Assembly (NCBI RefSeq): GCF_019083995.1 | Contig: NZ_JAHRCU010000013.1 | Span: forward strand, 62,001-126,000 | Reading direction: 5' to 3' | Length of the DNA stretch: 64,000 nucleotides | Source of the DNA: Roseococcus sp. SDR | Lineage (GTDB): Bacteria > Pseudomonadota > Alphaproteobacteria > Acetobacterales > Acetobacteraceae | Part shown: positions 54,415 to 62,276 of the stretch, piece by piece | Position numbering within the stretch: position 1 is the first letter of the stretch | How the letters are laid out: each line of letters begins with the position of its first letter | Position numbers and translations under genes: made by a program | The notes under the pieces: generated by a model | Database searches by the model: none | What the model was told of the DNA's origin: nothing | What the model saw: the letters and a program-made list of their open reading frames with translations, nothing else

Positions 54415-55611
54415 TCAGACGGGGCTCGCCGCCGCCGCATCCGCTGGAAAGACGGACACCGGGCGTCCGGCCTGCCATTGCAGCAGGACCGGCCTCGCGC
54501 GGCTGTTCTGGCCACGATCGTCGAGGCGGAAGCCCCATCCATTGGCCCACTGCCCCTCGGGCTGGTCGAGCGCCGCAAGCGCCGTGCGCAGTGGCCCGCG
54601 TTCGAGGTTCGGCTGCGCCAGGATGAGCTGCGCGCCGGCAAAGGCGGCCAGCGACAGGCCGGAGCGCGGTGCGCTGCCCCAGCGCCGTTGATACAGCTCG
54701 GCGAAGGGGCGGGCCCCCGTGGCCCAGCGCTCGGCGGTTTCGATCGGCGGCATGTCGAGCGCGAAGCAAGCCTCCAGCGCGGGCCCAATGGCGCGGGCCA
54801 GATCCGCAAGGCCCCAGGCTGGCCCCGCGCCGATCACCGCCGCCGGACGCCAGGCGGCATCCTGCATGGCGCGGAACAGGGCGACGGCATCGCCCTCGGC
54901 TGCCGCATGGATCAGCACATTCACGCCCGCCGCCCGCAGCCGCTGCACCATGGCCGGCATCTCCGGCGTGCGGATGGCATGCGGCAGGCGCTCGGCGACC
55001 ACCAGGCCGGCCTCCCGCAGGCGGCTCTCCAGATGGATCGCGATGCTCTCGGCCGAGGCCCCGGACTCGTGGAGGATCGCGGCGCGCAGGACATCGGCAG
55101 GCTGCCCCAGGTGATTGGGCAGGAAGCGCGTCAGGGCCTCCGCGCCCAGGCGCCCGTAATCCAGGGCCGCGGGCGCGGTGCGGATGACGTGGCGCCCGCC
55201 GCGCTCCAGCAGCGCGTCGGCCGCGGCCGCCAGCTCGACATAGGTGGAGTCCAGCGACTCGGCGGCCTGCGAGGCGGCGAGGCCGATCGGCGCCGAGACG
55301 CTGCCGAAGAGCAGGGAGACGCGCTCGGCCTGCAGCAGACGCCGCGCCTCGGCCAGGGCCTGGGCGGGCTCGGTCACGTCGGCGCGCAGCAACCGGATGG
55401 GCCGGCCGCCGGCCGCGTTGCGCTCGGCGATGGCGAGTTCCAGCCCGCGCGCCGCTTCGTCGCCCAGCAGCGCATTGGCGCCGGAGAGCGGGAACAGGCC
55501 CCCCACCCGCAATTCCTGCGGGGCATTCTGGGCCAGGGCCCTGTTGAGGGCCGGGGCGGCGAGCAGGCTCGCCAGCAGCGCACGGCGCGAGGGAGGGCTA
55601 AGATTTGTCAA
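54415..55611 (-). CDS. LivK-like periplasmic binding protein (type I), orphan
   Basis: A 398-residue branched-chain-amino-acid-type receptor. Leader MTNLSPPSRRALLASLLAAPALNRALAQ has a twin arginine (Tat-like). The type I fold is shown by LRVGGLFPLSGANALLGDEAARGLELAIAERNAAGG, VSLLFGSVSAPIGLAASQAAE, RTAPAALDYGRLGAEAL and a hinge VIGAGPAWGLADL. The start is a TTG at 55611; no ATG lies near the signal peptide. No permease or ATPase genes accompany it, so it is an orphan receptor. It diverges from the quinone oxidoreductase gene over 106 bases. Confidence 0.85.
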   Translation of the reverse strand: MTNLSPPSRRALLASLLAAPALNRALAQNAPQELRVGGLFPLSGANALLGDEAARGLELAIAERNAAGGRPIRLLRADVTEPAQALAEARRLLQAERVSLLFGSVSAPIGLAASQAAESLDSTYVELAAAADALLERGGRHVIRTAPAALDYGRLGAEALTRFLPNHLGQPADVLRAAILHESGASAESIAIHLESRLREAGLVVAERLPHAIRTPEMPAMVQRLRAAGVNVLIHAAAEGDAVALFRAMQDAAWRPAAVIGAGPAWGLADLARAIGPALEACFALDMPPIETAERWATGARPFAELYQRRWGSAPRSGLSLAAFAGAQLILAQPNLERGPLRTALAALDQPEGQWANGWGFRLDDRGQNSRARPVLLQWQAGRPVSVFPADAAAASPV

Positions 55612-55717
55612 AGCGTCTCAGTTTCCGTCGCATCGCGCTGCGATGCAATGCGGCCAGCGCGCTTGACCTGCGTCGCCCAGGCGCGGAACGTGCCGGCCCA
55701 AGCCGGAGGAGCCCGCC

Positions 55718-56728
55718 ATGAGCCTGAGCATGACCCATATCGCCCATGGTGCCGGGGGTACCGCGCAGGTGATGGTGCTGGCCCAGGGGCCGCGCCCCGC
55801 CCCCGCCGCCGATGAGGTGCTGATCCGCGTCGAGGCCGTGGGCGTGAACCGGCCGGATGTCCTGCAGCGCGCCGGCGCCTATCCGCCGCCGCCCGGAGCC
55901 TCGCCCATCCTCGGGCTTGAATGCGCGGGCGAGGTGGTGGCGGTGGGCCCCGAGGTGACGGCCTACAAGCCGGGCGACAAGGTCTGCGCCCTGACCAATG
56001 GCGGCGCCTATGCCGAGTATTGCACGGCCCCGGCCGCGCAGACGCTGCCCTGGCCCCGCGGCTATGACGCGCTTCGCGCCGCCGCCCTGCCGGAGACCTT
56101 CTTCACGGTCTGGGCGAACCTCTTCGGCACGCCGCATGCCGCAGGCGGGCGCCTCGCGGCGGGCGAGACGGTGCTGATCCATGGCGGCTCCTCGGGCATC
56201 GGCGTCACCGCCATCCAGCTCGCCAAGGCCTTCGGCGCCCATGTCATCACCACCGTCGGCAGCCAGGCCAAGTGCGAGGCCGTGCTGGGCTTCGGCGCGG
56301 ACCACGCGATCAATTACCGCGAGCACGACTTCGCCGAGGAGGTGAAGCGCATCACCGGCGGCCGCGGCGTGGATGTGGTGCTGGACATGGTGGGCGCCCC
56401 CTATTTCGGGCGGAACCTGCGCAGCCTGCGGATGGATGGCCGCCTCGTCCTCATCGCCTTCCTGGGCGGCGAGATGGCCGAGAACCTGGATCTCCGCCCC
56501 ATCATGCTGAAGCGCCTCACCGTGACCGGCAGCACCATGCGGCCGCGGACCACGGCGCAGAAGGCTGAGATCGCGGACGCCCTGCGCGCCCGCGTCTGGC
56601 CGCTGCTCGAGGCCGGGCAATGCGCGCCGCATATCCACGCGACCTTCCCGCTGGGCGAAGCGGCGGCGGCGCACGCGCTCATGGAAAGCAGCCAGCATAT
56701 CGGCAAGATCATGCTGACGGTGGGCTGA
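55718..56728 (+). CDS. NAD(P)H:quinone oxidoreductase (zinc-independent MDR, PIG3-like)
   Basis: A 336-residue medium-chain dehydrogenase/reductase of the quinone oxidoreductase (PIG3/QorA) group that reduces quinones or enones with [39 protein letters not shown] is the N-terminal catalytic-domain signature; the cofactor loop is [23 protein letters not shown]; structural-zinc cysteines are absent as expected. GGAGG lies upstream of ATG 55718. It heads a five-gene run with an exporter, a hydrolase, a MAPEG protein and a photolyase-like protein. Confidence 0.92.
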   Translation: MSLSMTHIAHGAGGTAQVMVLAQGPRPAPAADEVLIRVEAVGVNRPDVLQRAGAYPPPPGASPILGLECAGEVVAVGPEVTAYKPGDKVCALTNGGAYAEYCTAPAAQTLPWPRGYDALRAAALPETFFTVWANLFGTPHAAGGRLAAGETVLIHGGSSGIGVTAIQLAKAFGAHVITTVGSQAKCEAVLGFGADHAINYREHDFAEEVKRITGGRGVDVVLDMVGAPYFGRNLRSLRMDGRLVLIAFLGGEMAENLDLRPIMLKRLTVTGSTMRPRTTAQKAEIADALRARVWPLLEAGQCAPHIHATFPLGEAAAAHALMESSQHIGKIMLTVG

Positions 56729-56734
56729 CCGGGT

Positions 56735-57607
56735 TTGTCGCAGGGCAGGGCGCTTCAGCTCCTCTTTCTCTCGGTCTTCCTCTTCGGCGGCGTCTGGCCG
56801 GTCACCAAATACGCCTTCGCCCATGCGACGCCGCTCTGGTTCGGCTTCACGCGGGCGGCGCTGGCGGCCCTTTCGGCCGCCGTCATGCTGGCGGCGATGG
56901 GCCGGCTGCGCGTGCCGAAGCGCGAGGACTGGCCAGGCCTCTGCGCCATCGGCCTGCTGCAGATCGGCGCCTTCTTCGCGCTCGCGCATGTCGCGCTCTC
57001 GCTGGTGCCGGCGGGGCGCACCGCGATCCTCGGCAACGTCACCATCTTCTGGCTGGTGCCGCTCTCCGTGCTGATCCTGGGCGAACCCGTCTCCCGCCAG
57101 CGCTGGATCGCGGCCGGGCTGGGCCTCGCCGGCGTCGGCGTCATGATGAGCCCCTGGGGCATGGACTGGTCCGCCCCCGGCGCCGTCTTCGGCCATGCGC
57201 TGCTGCTCTGCGCCTCGCTCTGCTGGAGCATCGCCATCCTCATCACGCGGCTTTACCCGCCGCGCACGCCGGTGGCCGACCTCATTCCCTGGATGTTTGC
57301 GCTGGGCGCGCTGCTCATCCTGCCCATCGCCCTCTGGCGCGAGCCGCTTTCCGAGGGCGGCGGCGTGGGGCGCGATGCCTGGCTCATCGCGGGCTTCATC
57401 GGTCTGGTCGCGGCGCCCATCGGCACCTGGGCGACGGTGGAGGCGGGGCGGCACCTGAACGCGGTGCTCGCCTCGGTCGGCTTCCTCATGGTGCCCTTGG
57501 TGGGACTGGTGCTGGCCACCACATGGCTGGGCGAGCCGCTGGGCTGGGACCTGATCCTGGGCGGCGGGCTCGTGGTGTTGAGCGTCATCGTCGCGGCGAG
57601 AGGATAG
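56735..57607 (+). CDS. EamA/DMT family transporter
   Basis: A 290-residue inner-membrane transporter with ten helices in two EamA repeats (about 5-138 and 150-285). FLFGGVWPVTKYAFAHATPLWFGFTRAALAAL and GRTAILGNVTIFWLVPLSVLILGEPVSRQR mark repeat 1; SVGFLMVPLVGLVLATTWLGEPLGWDLILGG marks repeat 2. It probably exports a metabolite or amino acid. The first codon is a TTG at 56735, six bases after the quinone oxidoreductase stop, so it is likely translated by coupling. An intact counterpart of the remnant at 1177, though not necessarily orthologous. Confidence 0.9.
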   Translation: MSQGRALQLLFLSVFLFGGVWPVTKYAFAHATPLWFGFTRAALAALSAAVMLAAMGRLRVPKREDWPGLCAIGLLQIGAFFALAHVALSLVPAGRTAILGNVTIFWLVPLSVLILGEPVSRQRWIAAGLGLAGVGVMMSPWGMDWSAPGAVFGHALLLCASLCWSIAILITRLYPPRTPVADLIPWMFALGALLILPIALWREPLSEGGGVGRDAWLIAGFIGLVAAPIGTWATVEAGRHLNAVLASVGFLMVPLVGLVLATTWLGEPLGWDLILGGGLVVLSVIVAARG

Positions 57608-57611
57608 GGCA

Positions 57612-58367
57612 TTGCGCCTGAATGTGATCGAGATGGGGGAGGGCAGCCCCGTGCTTCTGCTGCACGGGCTGTTCGGCGCGGGGCGGAACTGGGGCGCCAT
57701 CCAGAAGCGCCTCGCGCAGCGCCACCGCGTCCTGGCGCCGGACCTGCGCAATCATGGCGAGAGCGAGCATGCGGCGCGCATGGACTACGCCGCCATGGCC
57801 GAAGATGTTGCGGAAGTGATCGCGCGCCGTGGCCTCGCCCCCGCCGCTGTGCTGGGCCATTCGATGGGCGGGAAGGTGGCCATGGCGCTCGCGCTCGGCC
57901 AGCCCGGCATGGTCTCGCGCCTCGTCGTGGCCGACATCGCGCCGGTGCGCTATCCGCCCGCGCTGCGCGGCTATGTGGCCGCCCTGCGCGCCCTGCCGCT
58001 CGCACCAGGCCTCTCCCGGCGCGATGCGGATGCTGCGCTGGAATCCGCGATCCCGGAGGCCGGCATCCGCGCCTTCCTGCTGCAATCGCTCGATTTCGGC
58101 GGCGATGCGCCCGCCTGGAAGCTCGGCCTCGCCGAGATCGCCGCAGCCATGCCGGACATCGAGGACTTCTCCGCGACCGGCCGCTATGAGGGCCCCACGC
58201 TGGTCGTGGCAGGCGAGCGGAGCACCTATATCCAGCCGGAGCATCATGCGCTGTTCCGCAGCCTCTTTCCCGCCACGCGCTTCGCCGTGGTCGAGAAGGC
58301 CGGACACTGGGTCCATGCCGACAACCCCCACGCCTTCCTGGCGCTGACGGAGCCCTTCCTCGCATGA
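57612..58367 (+). CDS. Alpha/beta hydrolase (YbfF-like esterase)
   Basis: A 251-residue cytoplasmic hydrolase. Oxyanion HG motif LLLHGLFGAGRNWG, DLRNHGESEHA, nucleophile elbow LGHSMGGKVAMALALG (serine), and the distal histidine in AGHWVHADNPHAF form the catalytic set typical of small esterases such as YbfF/ABHD11. The start is a TTG at 57612, four bases after the transporter stop. Natural ester unknown; YbfF-type enzymes hydrolyse short and long acyl-CoA or palmitoyl esters in vitro. It overlaps the MAPEG gene by ATGA. Confidence 0.9.
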   Translation: MRLNVIEMGEGSPVLLLHGLFGAGRNWGAIQKRLAQRHRVLAPDLRNHGESEHAARMDYAAMAEDVAEVIARRGLAPAAVLGHSMGGKVAMALALGQPGMVSRLVVADIAPVRYPPALRGYVAALRALPLAPGLSRRDADAALESAIPEAGIRAFLLQSLDFGGDAPAWKLGLAEIAAAMPDIEDFSATGRYEGPTLVVAGERSTYIQPEHHALFRSLFPATRFAVVEKAGHWVHADNPHAFLALTEPFLA

Positions 58368-58759
58368 CCGCGCTCCCCATCACCTCCTTCTACGCGGCCT
58401 TCTTCGGGCTGCTGCTCTTCGCGCTCTCGGTGCAGGTGATCCGCGCACGCGTCGCCGCGCGTGTCGCCATCGGCCTGGGCGACGACATCCGCCTGCTGCG
58501 CGCCAGCCGCGCCCAGGGCAATTTCGTCGAATACGCGCCGATGATCCTGATCCTGCTCGGCCTGCTCGAACTGGCCGGCACCGGGCCCTTCCTGCTGCAT
58601 GCGCTGGGCGGGCTCGCGCTCGCCGGGCGCGTGGCGCATGCCATGGGCATCTCGCGCGAGCCGGAGAACCTGAAGCAGCGCCAGCTGGGCATGGCGCTGA
58701 CCTTCACCGTGCTGGGGCTCGCACCGCTGCTCCTGCTGCTGCGCATCGCCTTCGCCTGA
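58364..58759 (+). CDS. MAPEG family membrane protein
   Basis: A 131-residue four-helix membrane protein of the MAPEG family, related to microsomal glutathione transferase. ITSFYAAFFGLLLFALSVQVIRARV is helix 1; RASRAQGNFVEYAPMILILLGLLELAG carries the family signature (E-x2-P with N/R around); a final LGMALTFTVLGLAPLLLLL helix closes. Likely glutathione-dependent detoxification in the inner membrane, consistent with the three soluble GSTs elsewhere in the window. ATGA overlap with the hydrolase gene. Confidence 0.9.
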   Translation: MTALPITSFYAAFFGLLLFALSVQVIRARVAARVAIGLGDDIRLLRASRAQGNFVEYAPMILILLGLLELAGTGPFLLHALGGLALAGRVAHAMGISREPENLKQRQLGMALTFTVLGLAPLLLLLRIAFA

Positions 58760-58795
58760 GGTTGCGGGATCGGCGATCCGCCCCAGTTGGGGCGG

Positions 58796-59938
58796 ATGAT
58801 CGCCGCACCCACCCGCGCCGCCGCCCTGGCGCGCCTTGCCGAATTCGCCCCGCGCATGGGCCGCGACTATGCGGGCTTGCGCAACACCGATGGCGGACCA
58901 GAGGCGCGCTGCGTTTCCGCCCTCTCGCCGCATGTGCGGCATCGCCTCATCACGGAAGCCGAACTGGTGGGTGCCGCCCTCGCGGCCCATGGCCCCGCGC
59001 GGGCCGAGAAATTCATCCAGGAGGTGTTCTGGCGCTCCTATTGGAAGGGCTTTCTGGAGCTGCGCCCGGGGATGTGGCGCGACTATCGCCAGGCGGTCGC
59101 GCGGATGGAGGCACCGCCGGGCCTCGCTGCCGCCATGGCGGGCGAGACCGGCATCGCCTGCTTCGACGCCTGGGCGCGCGAGCTGGTCGAGACCGGCTGG
59201 CTGCACAACCACACCCGCATGTGGTTCGCCAGCATCTGGATCTTCACCCTGCGCCTGCCTTGGGAACTGGGGGCGGAGTTCTTCCTGGCACATCTCAGCG
59301 ACGCCGATCCCGCCTCCAACACGCTCTCCTGGCGCTGGGTCGCCGGCATCCAGACGCCGGGCAAGCACTACCTGGCACGCGCCGAGAACATCGCGCGCTA
59401 CACCAATGGCCGCTTCAACCCACGCAGGCAGCTCGACGAGGCGGCGCAGCCCATCGCGGCGCCGCCACCGCCGCCAGCCGGCCGCCTGCGTGCGGGCGAC
59501 GCGCGACCAGGCGGGCGCGTGGCGCTGCTGCTCCACGCCGATGACCTTGGCTTCCGTACCGAAGACCATGAAGTGGTGGGCATGGCCGCACTGGCCGACA
59601 GCGCCCCGCGCAGCCGCTTCCCGCAGGGGCGCGTGGCGGCCGACTTCACCGCCGCCGCCCTGGCGGAGGGCGGGCGGCGCATCCTCGCACCGGCGGAAGT
59701 GGTGGGCTGGGCGCGCTCCCTCGGCGTGACGCGGATCGTGACACCCTGGGCACCGGTCGGCTGGACGGCCTCCGCGCTGGAGGAGGTCGGCAAGCTCTGC
59801 GCCGCCGAGGGCCTCACCCTGCACCGCCTCCGTCGCGATTGGGACGAGGCCTGCTGGCCGTTGGCGCAGCGGGGCTTCTTTCCCTTCCGCTCGGAAATCC
59901 CACGCCTGATCGGCGAACTCCGCCCCGCGCCCCCTTGA
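58796..59938 (+). CDS. Photolyase/cryptochrome-like FAD-binding protein with reversed domain order
   Basis: A 380-residue protein. Residues about 20-210 match the FAD-binding helical domain of photolyases: YAGLRNTDGG, SALSPHVRHRLITEAEL, FIQEVFWRSYWKGFLEL, the GWLHNHTRMWFASIWIF core and WRWVAGIQTPGKHYLARAENI. It begins almost at the first residue, with no antenna domain in front. The C-terminal 135 residues look like an alpha/beta domain (RVALLLHADDLGF, WARSLGVTRIVTPWAPVGWTASAL, LRRDWDEACWPLAQRGFFPFR), so the usual alpha/beta-then-FAD order seems reversed. A proline-rich linker (APPPPPAG) joins them. DNA repair, light sensing or another flavin function are all possible. ATG 58796 is preferred to a TTG at 58787. 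Confidence 0.8.
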   Translation: MIAAPTRAAALARLAEFAPRMGRDYAGLRNTDGGPEARCVSALSPHVRHRLITEAELVGAALAAHGPARAEKFIQEVFWRSYWKGFLELRPGMWRDYRQAVARMEAPPGLAAAMAGETGIACFDAWARELVETGWLHNHTRMWFASIWIFTLRLPWELGAEFFLAHLSDADPASNTLSWRWVAGIQTPGKHYLARAENIARYTNGRFNPRRQLDEAAQPIAAPPPPPAGRLRAGDARPGGRVALLLHADDLGFRTEDHEVVGMAALADSAPRSRFPQGRVAADFTAAALAEGGRRILAPAEVVGWARSLGVTRIVTPWAPVGWTASALEEVGKLCAAEGLTLHRLRRDWDEACWPLAQRGFFPFRSEIPRLIGELRPAPP

Positions 59939-60078
59939 CGGCGGGGCGGGGCGCATCCCATGTGACGCTTATGTTGACGGCGTTGACATCATGCGATCCT
60001 GGCAAAAACCCTCCGGCTGGTCCCCTTGGCAGAAGGCCAAGCCTTGCAACGCGCGGGCGTCATGGCGATCTTCACCGC

Positions 60079-60207
60079 ATGCCGAAGGAACGCCCCTCGC
60101 CGGATCGCCTGATCGCCAGCATGCCGGTGCCGATGCGCGTGGTGCTGGGCCTTGGGCTGCTTGGCCTATGCGCCTGGCTGCCTGCGGCCATCGCGCTGTT
60201 CCGCTGA
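60079..60207 (+). CDS. 42-residue single-pass membrane protein
   Basis: A short frame starting at ATG 60079: MPKERPSPDRLIASMPVPMR followed by one transmembrane helix (VVLGLGLLGLCAWLPAAIALF). It ends two bases before the XpaC-like start, suggesting a common operon. No strong ribosome site is visible. It may be a small partner of the XpaC-TelA pair. Confidence 0.5.
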   Translation: MPKERPSPDRLIASMPVPMRVVLGLGLLGLCAWLPAAIALFR

Positions 60208-60209
60208 CC

Positions 60210-60965
60210 ATGGACATCAAGGGCGCCGTGAAGCGGCAGATCCGCGCGGCAACGCAGCAGCCGGTCTTCGGCTGGCGCGTCTGGCTGCTGCCGATGTTCT
60301 TCTGGCCGCTCTTCCTCGATGTGCCGGTCGAGATCATCCGCGGCGGCGGCACGCGGCTGGTTGGCGCGCTGCTCGGCCTCGGCCTCGCCTGGTATGCGGC
60401 CGCGCTCATGGCCCAGGGGCGCCGGCGCAAGGGGGCGCAACTCTTCGGTGTGGCGGCCGGCCTGACCGCGGGCCTCGCCGCCGGCATCACGCCGCCCATC
60501 GCGGTCGGCCTCGGCTTCGGCGCCTGGTTCGGCGTGCGCCTGCTGACCGCCGATCTGCCTGAGGCAGCGGCCCCGCCGCCACCGCCTGAACCCGCCCGGC
60601 CCGACCCGCTGGACGGCCCGCGCGCGCAACTCTCCCGCATCGCGGCCGCCGCCCCGCGCCTGCCGCTCGGCACGCTGCTGCTGGAGGCCGCGGGCGCGAT
60701 GCAGGGTGTCGTCGAGGACCTCGAGGCCCGGCCGGCCCGACTGCACGAAGCCCGCCGCTTCCTGGCCGTGCATCTCGACGGCCTCTCGCGCATCGTGGAC
60801 CGGCTGGAGGCGGGTGCGGCCCCGCCCGAAACCCTGCCCAGCCTGCTCACCGACCTCACCGCCTCCGCGCGCAAGCTGCGCAGCGAATTGCGCATGGCCG
60901 AGAGCGAGGCGCTTGAAATCCAGGTGAAGGTGCTGGCCGAACGGCTGCGCCAGGAGGAACCATGA
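60210..60965 (+). CDS. XpaC-like membrane protein
   Basis: A 251-residue protein resembling XpaC (5-bromo-4-chloroindolyl phosphate hydrolysis protein family), which in Gram-positives is co-encoded with TelA. N-terminal helices RVWLLPMFFWPLFLDVPVEII and AGLTAGLAAGITPPIAVGLGFGAWFGV form a membrane anchor; after a proline-rich linker comes a helical cytoplasmic part with LEDLEARPARLHEARRFLAVHLDGLSRIVDRLE and a C-terminal LRMAESEALEIQVKVLAERLRQEE. ATG 60210; its end overlaps telA by ATGA. The assignment rests on topology, the paired gene and family-like helices. Confidence 0.75.
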   Translation: MDIKGAVKRQIRAATQQPVFGWRVWLLPMFFWPLFLDVPVEIIRGGGTRLVGALLGLGLAWYAAALMAQGRRRKGAQLFGVAAGLTAGLAAGITPPIAVGLGFGAWFGVRLLTADLPEAAAPPPPPEPARPDPLDGPRAQLSRIAAAAPRLPLGTLLLEAAGAMQGVVEDLEARPARLHEARRFLAVHLDGLSRIVDRLEAGAAPPETLPSLLTDLTASARKLRSELRMAESEALEIQVKVLAERLRQEEP

Positions 60966-62038
60966 GCGATATCCAACCCACGGGGCAGCCGATCCGCGAA
61001 GAGGAAGTGACGCGCCTCGCCGCCGCGATCGACCTGAAGGACCCCGGCACCATCCTGCGCTTCGGCGCCGCCGCGCAAAGCCGCGCCCAGGCCGCCGCCG
61101 ATGCCATGCTGGAAGGGGCCCAGAACCGCGAGACGGGGGAGGCGGGGCAGACCCTTTCCTCCATGCTCACGGCCCTGCGCGGCTTCGACGTGACGAACCT
61201 CGCCGAGAAGCCGGGCTTCTTCCAGCGCCTGTTCAACAAGGCCGGCTCGGAAGCCACCGCCATCGTCCAGCGCTATGAGGGCGTGCGCGACCAGGTGCAG
61301 GTCATCGGCGACAAGCTGGACCAGCACCGCACCAAGCTGCTGGAAGACGTGGAACGCCTGGAGCGCCTCTACACCGCCACCCTGGACTGGTTCCACGCGC
61401 TGGCCGACCACATCGAGGCCGGCGAACGCGTGCTGAAGCACACCGACAGCGTCACCATCCCCGCCCTCGAAGCCGCCGCGCTGAAGGAAGGCGACCCGCT
61501 CGCCCCGCAGGCGCTGCGCGACGGCCGCGCCGCCCGCGACGAGTTGGAACGCCGCGTCCATGACCTGCGCCTCACGCGCCAGGTCGCCATGCAGGCGCTG
61601 CCCTCGATCCGCCTCATCCAGGAGAATGACAAGGCGCTCTCCGCCAAGATCCAGTCGGTGCTGGCCAACACCGTCCCGCTCTGGTCCCAGCAACTGGCGC
61701 AAGCTCTCGCCATCCACCGCATGCGCGAGGCCGGCCAGGCGGTGAAGGCCGCCACCGACCTCACCAACAAGCTCCTCGTCGCCAATGCCGAAACGCTGCG
61801 CACCGGCAACGCCGAAGCCCGCCGCGAGCTGGAACGGGGTACCTTCGACATGGACGCCATCAAGCAGGCCAATGCCGCCCTCGTCGGCACGATCGAAGAC
61901 AGCCTGCGCATCGCCGACGAAGCCAAGGCGCAACGCCGAACCGCCGAAGCGGAACTCGCCAAGTGCGAACAAGACATCCGCCGCGCCCTCAGCGCCGCCC
62001 GCGCCCGCGAGCAAGCCGGCCCGCCCGCGCGCGGGTGA
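60962..62038 (+). CDS. TelA/KlaA family toxic-anion resistance protein
   Basis: A 358-residue helical cytoplasmic protein of the TelA family, associated with tellurite and other toxic-anion or envelope stress resistance. GFFQRLFNKAGSEATAIVQRYEGVRDQVQVIGDKLDQ, LEDVERLERLYTATLDWFHALADHIEAGE and MQALPSIRLIQENDKALSAKIQSVLANTVPLWSQQLAQAL are the conserved core. No membrane segment. It is coupled to xpaC, as in Firmicutes. The exact biochemical activity of TelA is unknown. Followed by a cluster of five hairpins. Confidence 0.92.
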   Translation: MSDIQPTGQPIREEEVTRLAAAIDLKDPGTILRFGAAAQSRAQAAADAMLEGAQNRETGEAGQTLSSMLTALRGFDVTNLAEKPGFFQRLFNKAGSEATAIVQRYEGVRDQVQVIGDKLDQHRTKLLEDVERLERLYTATLDWFHALADHIEAGERVLKHTDSVTIPALEAAALKEGDPLAPQALRDGRAARDELERRVHDLRLTRQVAMQALPSIRLIQENDKALSAKIQSVLANTVPLWSQQLAQALAIHRMREAGQAVKAATDLTNKLLVANAETLRTGNAEARRELERGTFDMDAIKQANAALVGTIEDSLRIADEAKAQRRTAEAELAKCEQDIRRALSAARAREQAGPPARG

Positions 62039-62050
62039 GGCCAGGGCATC

Positions 62051-62261
62051 CTGGAGAGAGGCTTCGCCTCCCTCCAGACCTCCCTCCACCAGGGGCCGAG
62101 GCCCCTGGACCCGATGCGCTGGGCTTGTTGGGAGAGAGGCATGGTGCGCGTGTGATCGAGGGCGCGCCCATGACGCCCCTCTCCCAACAAGCCCCATCCA
62201 GGTTTCCAAAGGCCCCCGGCCTTTGGTGGGGAGAGTTTGAGAGGGGCAAAGCCCCTCTCAA
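62051..62261. repeat. Array of five consecutive palindromes between convergent genes
   Basis: Five stem-loops fill the 238 bases between telA and a Bug gene: 62051-62077 (12-base arms, one mismatch, TTC loop), 62089-62108 (CCAGGGGCC GA GGCCCCTGG), 62121-62194 (perfect 16-base arms GGGCTTGTTGGGAGAG and its complement around a 42-base loop), 62206-62226 (CCAAAGGCC CCC GGCCTTTGG) and 62237-62261 (11-bp stem, AAA loop). Such GC-rich repeats are frequent in Rhodospirillales genomes. No open frame of note is present. Confidence 0.85.
62237..62261 (-). terminator. Hairpin downstream of a Bug gene, possibly bidirectional
   Basis: A perfect 11-bp stem (TTGAGAGGGGC ... GCCCCTCTCAA, 3-base AAA loop) lies 15 bases beyond the Bug stop at 62277. 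It is the best terminator candidate in the palindrome array and could also stop telA transcripts from the other side. No T-tract is present, so function as an intrinsic terminator is uncertain. Confidence 0.5.
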
Positions 62262-62276
62262 GGTCGCGCCCGAGCG

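Noticed and set aside
55606-55611. TTGACA on the minus strand at the start of the LivK-like gene
   Set aside because: It coincides with the first codons of the gene (TTG start), so it cannot serve as the -35 box for that gene.
55598-57751. 717-codon antisense frame across the quinone oxidoreductase and exporter genes
   Set aside because: The sense strand carries clear MDR and EamA motifs; the antisense translation is His/Arg/Gly-rich without domains.
59983-59988. TTGACA hexamer upstream of the small membrane protein
   Set aside because: No -10-like hexamer lies 16-18 bases downstream, so a promoter could not be supported.
59969-62209. 746-codon antisense frame across xpaC-telA
   Set aside because: Same reason: sense genes have conserved motifs and coupled starts; antisense product is compositionally biased.
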